Part shown: piece after piece, positions 5,099 to 6,828 of the stretch
Numbering within the stretch: position 1 is the stretch's first letter
Layout of the letters: each line of letters opens with the position of its first letter
NCBI GenBank assembly: GCA_020725315.1
Contig: DYFG01000087.1
Coordinates: 1-6,828 of the forward strand
Direction: 5' to 3'
Length of the DNA stretch: 6,828 nucleotides
Source: Nitrosotalea sp.
GTDB lineage: Archaea; Halobacteriota; Syntropharchaeia; Alkanophagales; Methanospirareceae
Notes under the pieces: generated by a model
What the model saw: only the letters and a program-made list of their open reading frames with translations
Told to the model about the DNA's origin: nothing
The model's database searches: none
Made by a program: the position numbers and the translations under genes

Positions 5099-5590
5099 TC
5101 AAGACCAATCCCAATTTGTTGCGTGAAATTCAATTTTAATGTGCTTGATATTAGCGTCTTTTTCATATCGTTCTTTGTCTTTCTTTTTCATTTTCCAATC
5201 ATCGATAGCTTTGCCTTCCCTACCACGATATTTTTCATCGTAATTCTTCAAACTTGTAAGATAAATATCTGCAGACTCCGAAGTTTCTACATAAACTGCT
5301 ATCCATGGAGCGCAAGCAAAAAATTCACAGGCGCTTAATAATCTCTGGCGATCGCCCTTCCTATTAAAAAATATGTTTACTGAGCCATCCTCTTTTCCAA
5401 TGTTTCTCGTTCTTGACTTGACAGTGATACCAAGTCTTTGATTTGTCGAGGGGTTGTAAGCGACAATATCAATCCCTGTGTGATCAACAAGTGTTACCTC
5501 GAAACCCGATCGAGATAGCCAATTACATATCATGTTTTCGCCGAAGTCGCCTATTATCTTTTGGTGTCTTGAACTCCTGGTTATCTCCAT
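5099..5590 (-). CDS. Restriction-endonuclease-like (PD-(D/E)XK fold) protein
   Basis: The 163-residue protein has the layout of a PD-(D/E)XK nuclease-fold protein: a first helix with an acidic residue (IIGDFGENMICNWLSRSGF, E19), then HTGIDIVAY with D41, then the core strand RLGITVKSRTR with K58. The position of the usual acid in the ExK motif is T56, so catalysis is uncertain or uses a shifted residue. The C-terminal third is rich in Lys and Tyr. It resembles small archaeal and bacterial Hjc- or Mrr-like proteins of unknown role. I prefer the ATG at 5590 over a GTG at 5599, because AGGTGAT (5595-5601) is a perfect ribosome binding site for the ATG and overlaps the GTG. It is the only intact minus-strand gene in the window, with its own promoter and an attC-like repeat behind it, so it looks like an independently acquired unit. 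Confidence 0.8.
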   Translation of the reverse strand: MEITRSSRHQKIIGDFGENMICNWLSRSGFEVTLVDHTGIDIVAYNPSTNQRLGITVKSRTRNIGKEDGSVNIFFNRKGDRQRLLSACEFFACAPWIAVYVETSESADIYLTSLKNYDEKYRGREGKAIDDWKMKKKDKERYEKDANIKHIKIEFHATNWDWS

Positions 5591-5616
5591 ATCTATCACC
5601 TAATTAGTTGTAGTTG

Positions 5617-5625
5617 TATATAAAG
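5617..5625 (-). promoter_or_regulatory. Archaeal TATA box of the endonuclease-like gene
   Basis: On the minus strand this reads CTTTATATA, a near-perfect archaeal TATA box. A transcript starting about 25 bases downstream would begin near 5596-5598, giving a leader of only about seven bases before the ATG at 5590 and retaining only part of the AGGTGAT motif. Confidence 0.7.
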
Positions 5626-5722
5626 TATAACTTCCTTCAATTTTATTGTTCCTAACTAAGGGAAATCTTAAATAGGGGAGCCATGCATATTCTGGTTTTG
5701 GATGAAATGTTTGTATCTCCCC

Positions 5723-5842
5723 CTATCCTTTTCCTCTTTCTTCTACTTTTTCTCTCAGCTATTCAAGAAGTTGTCTCATCACCTCCAAAGATTGGTCGGT
5801 TTCACGGTTCAGAATTCTCAGTAAACTCAGTAAATAAACTCA
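5723..5842 (-). pseudogene. Minus-strand helical frame fragment with in-frame TAG
   Basis: Read on the minus strand, the region gives a plausible amphipathic helix: LLSLLRILNRETDQSLEVM, then RQLLE, a TAG at 5759-5761, then LREKVEERGKG and a TAG at 5723-5725. The CTCAGTAAA repeats encode the Leu-Ser-Leu-Leu part, and a TGA lies just upstream in the same frame. It looks like a decayed C-terminal coding fragment. A read-through TAG (pyrrolysine) is conceivable in a methanogen relative but unsupported here. The GGAGGTGATG at 5777-5786 (minus strand) is a perfect Shine-Dalgarno match but has no start codon at the right distance. Confidence 0.2.
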
Positions 5843-5847
5843 GTAAA
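5817..5847. repeat. Triplicated CTCAGTAAA
   Basis: Three copies of the nine-base unit CTCAGTAAA lie at 5817-5825, 5826-5834 and 5839-5847; the first two are adjacent, the third is offset by TAAA. The second copy contributes an in-frame TAA (5831-5833) just before the recognisable start of the transposase. Repeat slippage may therefore have broken the transposase N-terminus. Confidence 0.7.
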
Positions 5848-6828
5848 GGACATATTCACTGATAATCACAACTGGGATCGATATTATTACTTCCACCGAC
5901 AGGAGTTACGACAGGTAGAGAAGGCAGAAGTGGAGAAGATGATGAATTGTAAAAGTCCTGATAGAGGCTGTTATGTTTATTACTGTCCAAAATGCGAAGA
6001 ATATCATGACATCTTATTGGGATGCAATAGCAGATTATGTTCAGATTGTGGTAAACGGTACACCGATCAATGGGCGAAAACGCTCGGTAGCAGGATGTTC
6101 GATGTGCCTCATCGAGATGCAGTGATGACACTGCCAGACAGATTACGCCCTCTGCTGAGTAAACATCGAAATCTATGGAAGGTCGTTATGGACTCAGCGA
6201 TAAAATCGCTCAATGACACGTTGTCATACGCACTTAGAAAAGAGGTATTAGCGGGTGCAATTATCGTACTACATCCCTTTGCCAGGGATTTAGGTTTTAA
6301 TCTTCACATTCATCTCCTCATAACAGAAGGGGGGATTTGACAAATCAGGGAAGTTCATCCAGAAGAAGCTCATTCCTTTCACCGCATTGAGACGAACGTG
6401 GCAGTATCAAGCCCTTACTAACCTGAAGAAAGCGTTGCCAAAGACAAAGAAAAACGCAATGCTTATTGATAGGTTGTTTAAGGATTATCCAGAGGGTTTT
6501 TACGTATTTGCTCCAAAAGAGAGCAGAATTACCTCTCGTCATAGGGTATCCAAATACGTTGCACGGTATGTGCGACACCCTGCAATTACCAACAGTAGGA
6601 TATGCGCTTATGATGGTAAGGAAGTCACATTTTGGTATGCAGACCTAGATGGCATTAAGCATTACAAAACGATGAGTCTCGATGAGTTCATCCGTGCAAT
6701 AATACATCATTTTCCCGATCGGCAATTCAAGATGATACGTTATTACGGTGCCTACTGTCGAAAATGGAGATCGAGGTATAAACGATATTTATCGCATTCA
6801 AGTATAAGGCAGTGCAAAATAGATGAAA
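5846..6828 (+). pseudogene. IS91-family (Y2, HUH) transposase, frameshifted and cut by the window end
   Basis: The first frame is recognisable from KDIFTDNHNWDRYYYF (5846 on) through EVEKMMNCKSP to a zinc-binding cluster (YYCPKCEEYH, CNSRLCSDCGKRYTDQWA). It continues through the MTLPDRLRPLL segment to HIHLLITEGG, whose HIH is the metal-binding HUH motif. This frame stops at TGA 6338-6340. Skipping one G in the run of six (6329-6334) opens a continuous frame to the window end: GFDKSGKF, the double-tyrosine motif KYVARYV (YxxxY), then FKMIRYYGAYCRKW, all typical of IS91 transposases, which move by rolling-circle replication. There is no ATG at the N-terminus. An in-frame TAA at 5831-5833 lies just before the homology, and the first GTG (5930) is already inside the conserved region. 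It is therefore probably inactive, unless the G-run shift is a sequencing error or programmed. The C-terminal end lies beyond the window. Confidence 0.9.

Larger units (their letters stand above)
5683..5862 (+). other. 59-codon hydrophobic frame, doubtful gene
   Basis: An ATG at 5683 with AGGGGAG just before it opens 59 codons. The protein would have a hydrophobic stretch (PPILFLFLLLFLSA, about residues 14-26) like a signal or membrane segment, then a polar tail. The hydrophobic part is simply the translation of a polypyrimidine tract (about 5716-5756). The tail overlaps the CTCAGTAAA repeats and the beginning of the transposase frame. A TATA-like CTTAAATA lies at 5667-5674 but is too close for the ATG at 5683. 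I regard it as probably noncoding, or as the left flank of the insertion element. Confidence 0.15.

Noticed and set aside
4948..5166. Minus-strand 72-codon frame through the attC-like repeat
   Set aside because: It overlaps the end of the endonuclease-like gene in another frame and consists mostly of the translated inverted repeat.
5759..5761. Pyrrolysine read-through of the in-frame TAG in the minus-strand fragment
   Set aside because: The fragment also has a TGA just upstream and a TAG soon after, has no start with a spaced binding site, and no Pyl machinery is in view; decay is simpler.
6345..6648. Short frames on both strands inside the second half of the transposase
   Set aside because: The shifted plus frame gives continuous IS91 transposase similarity; these are shadows.

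Overview
The window looks archaeal. Three things point that way: ribosome binding sites of the GGTGA/GAGGT type, a textbook TATA box (CTTTATATA) in front of the only intact minus-strand gene, and protein families that are mainly archaeal or shared with archaeal gas-vesicle loci (GvpH-like Hsp20, GvpF/L, PaREP1/HEPN). A euryarchaeal, methanogen- or ANME-like host is a reasonable guess, but no taxonomic marker is present.

Positions 1-4850 hold plus-strand genes of a gas-vesicle-type accessory cluster. The order is: a small charged helical gene with a probable frame slip (11-322, or 11-291 after a -1 shift); a messy stretch of tiny overlapping frames (297-559); a GvpH-like Hsp20 protein with an extra N-terminal domain (561-1073); a protein carrying a second copy of that domain (1073-1396); a 59-residue arginine-rich protein (1415-1594); a small winged-helix protein (1660-1974); an unrecognised 167-residue protein (2007-2510); a GvpF/L protein with an unusual 90-residue helical N-terminal extension (2575-3603); a PaREP1/HEPN-type helical protein (3681-4070); and a second, normal-length GvpF/L (4077-4850). 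A likely second promoter sits before the PaREP1 gene. The shell protein GvpA/J/M and the GvpN ATPase are not in the window. They would be expected upstream, or the cluster is a divergent or reduced one.

Positions 4851-5098 are noncoding. They hold three successive hairpins or palindromes (4859-4933), a T-rich tract, and an 88-base attC-like inverted repeat (4978-5065). Just beyond, on the minus strand, is a 163-residue restriction-endonuclease-fold protein (5099-5590) with its own TATA box and Shine-Dalgarno sequence. The attC-like repeat lies directly after its stop codon, as in an integron gene cassette.

The right end (about 5846-6828, running off the window) is a broken IS91-family (Y2/HUH) transposase. 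It has a zinc-binding N-terminal region, an HIH motif, a frameshift in a run of six G, then a YxxxY double-tyrosine motif in the new frame. Its N-terminus is interrupted near a triplicated 9-base repeat (CTCAGTAAA). The locus thus reads as an archaeal gas-vesicle operon bordered by mobile DNA.
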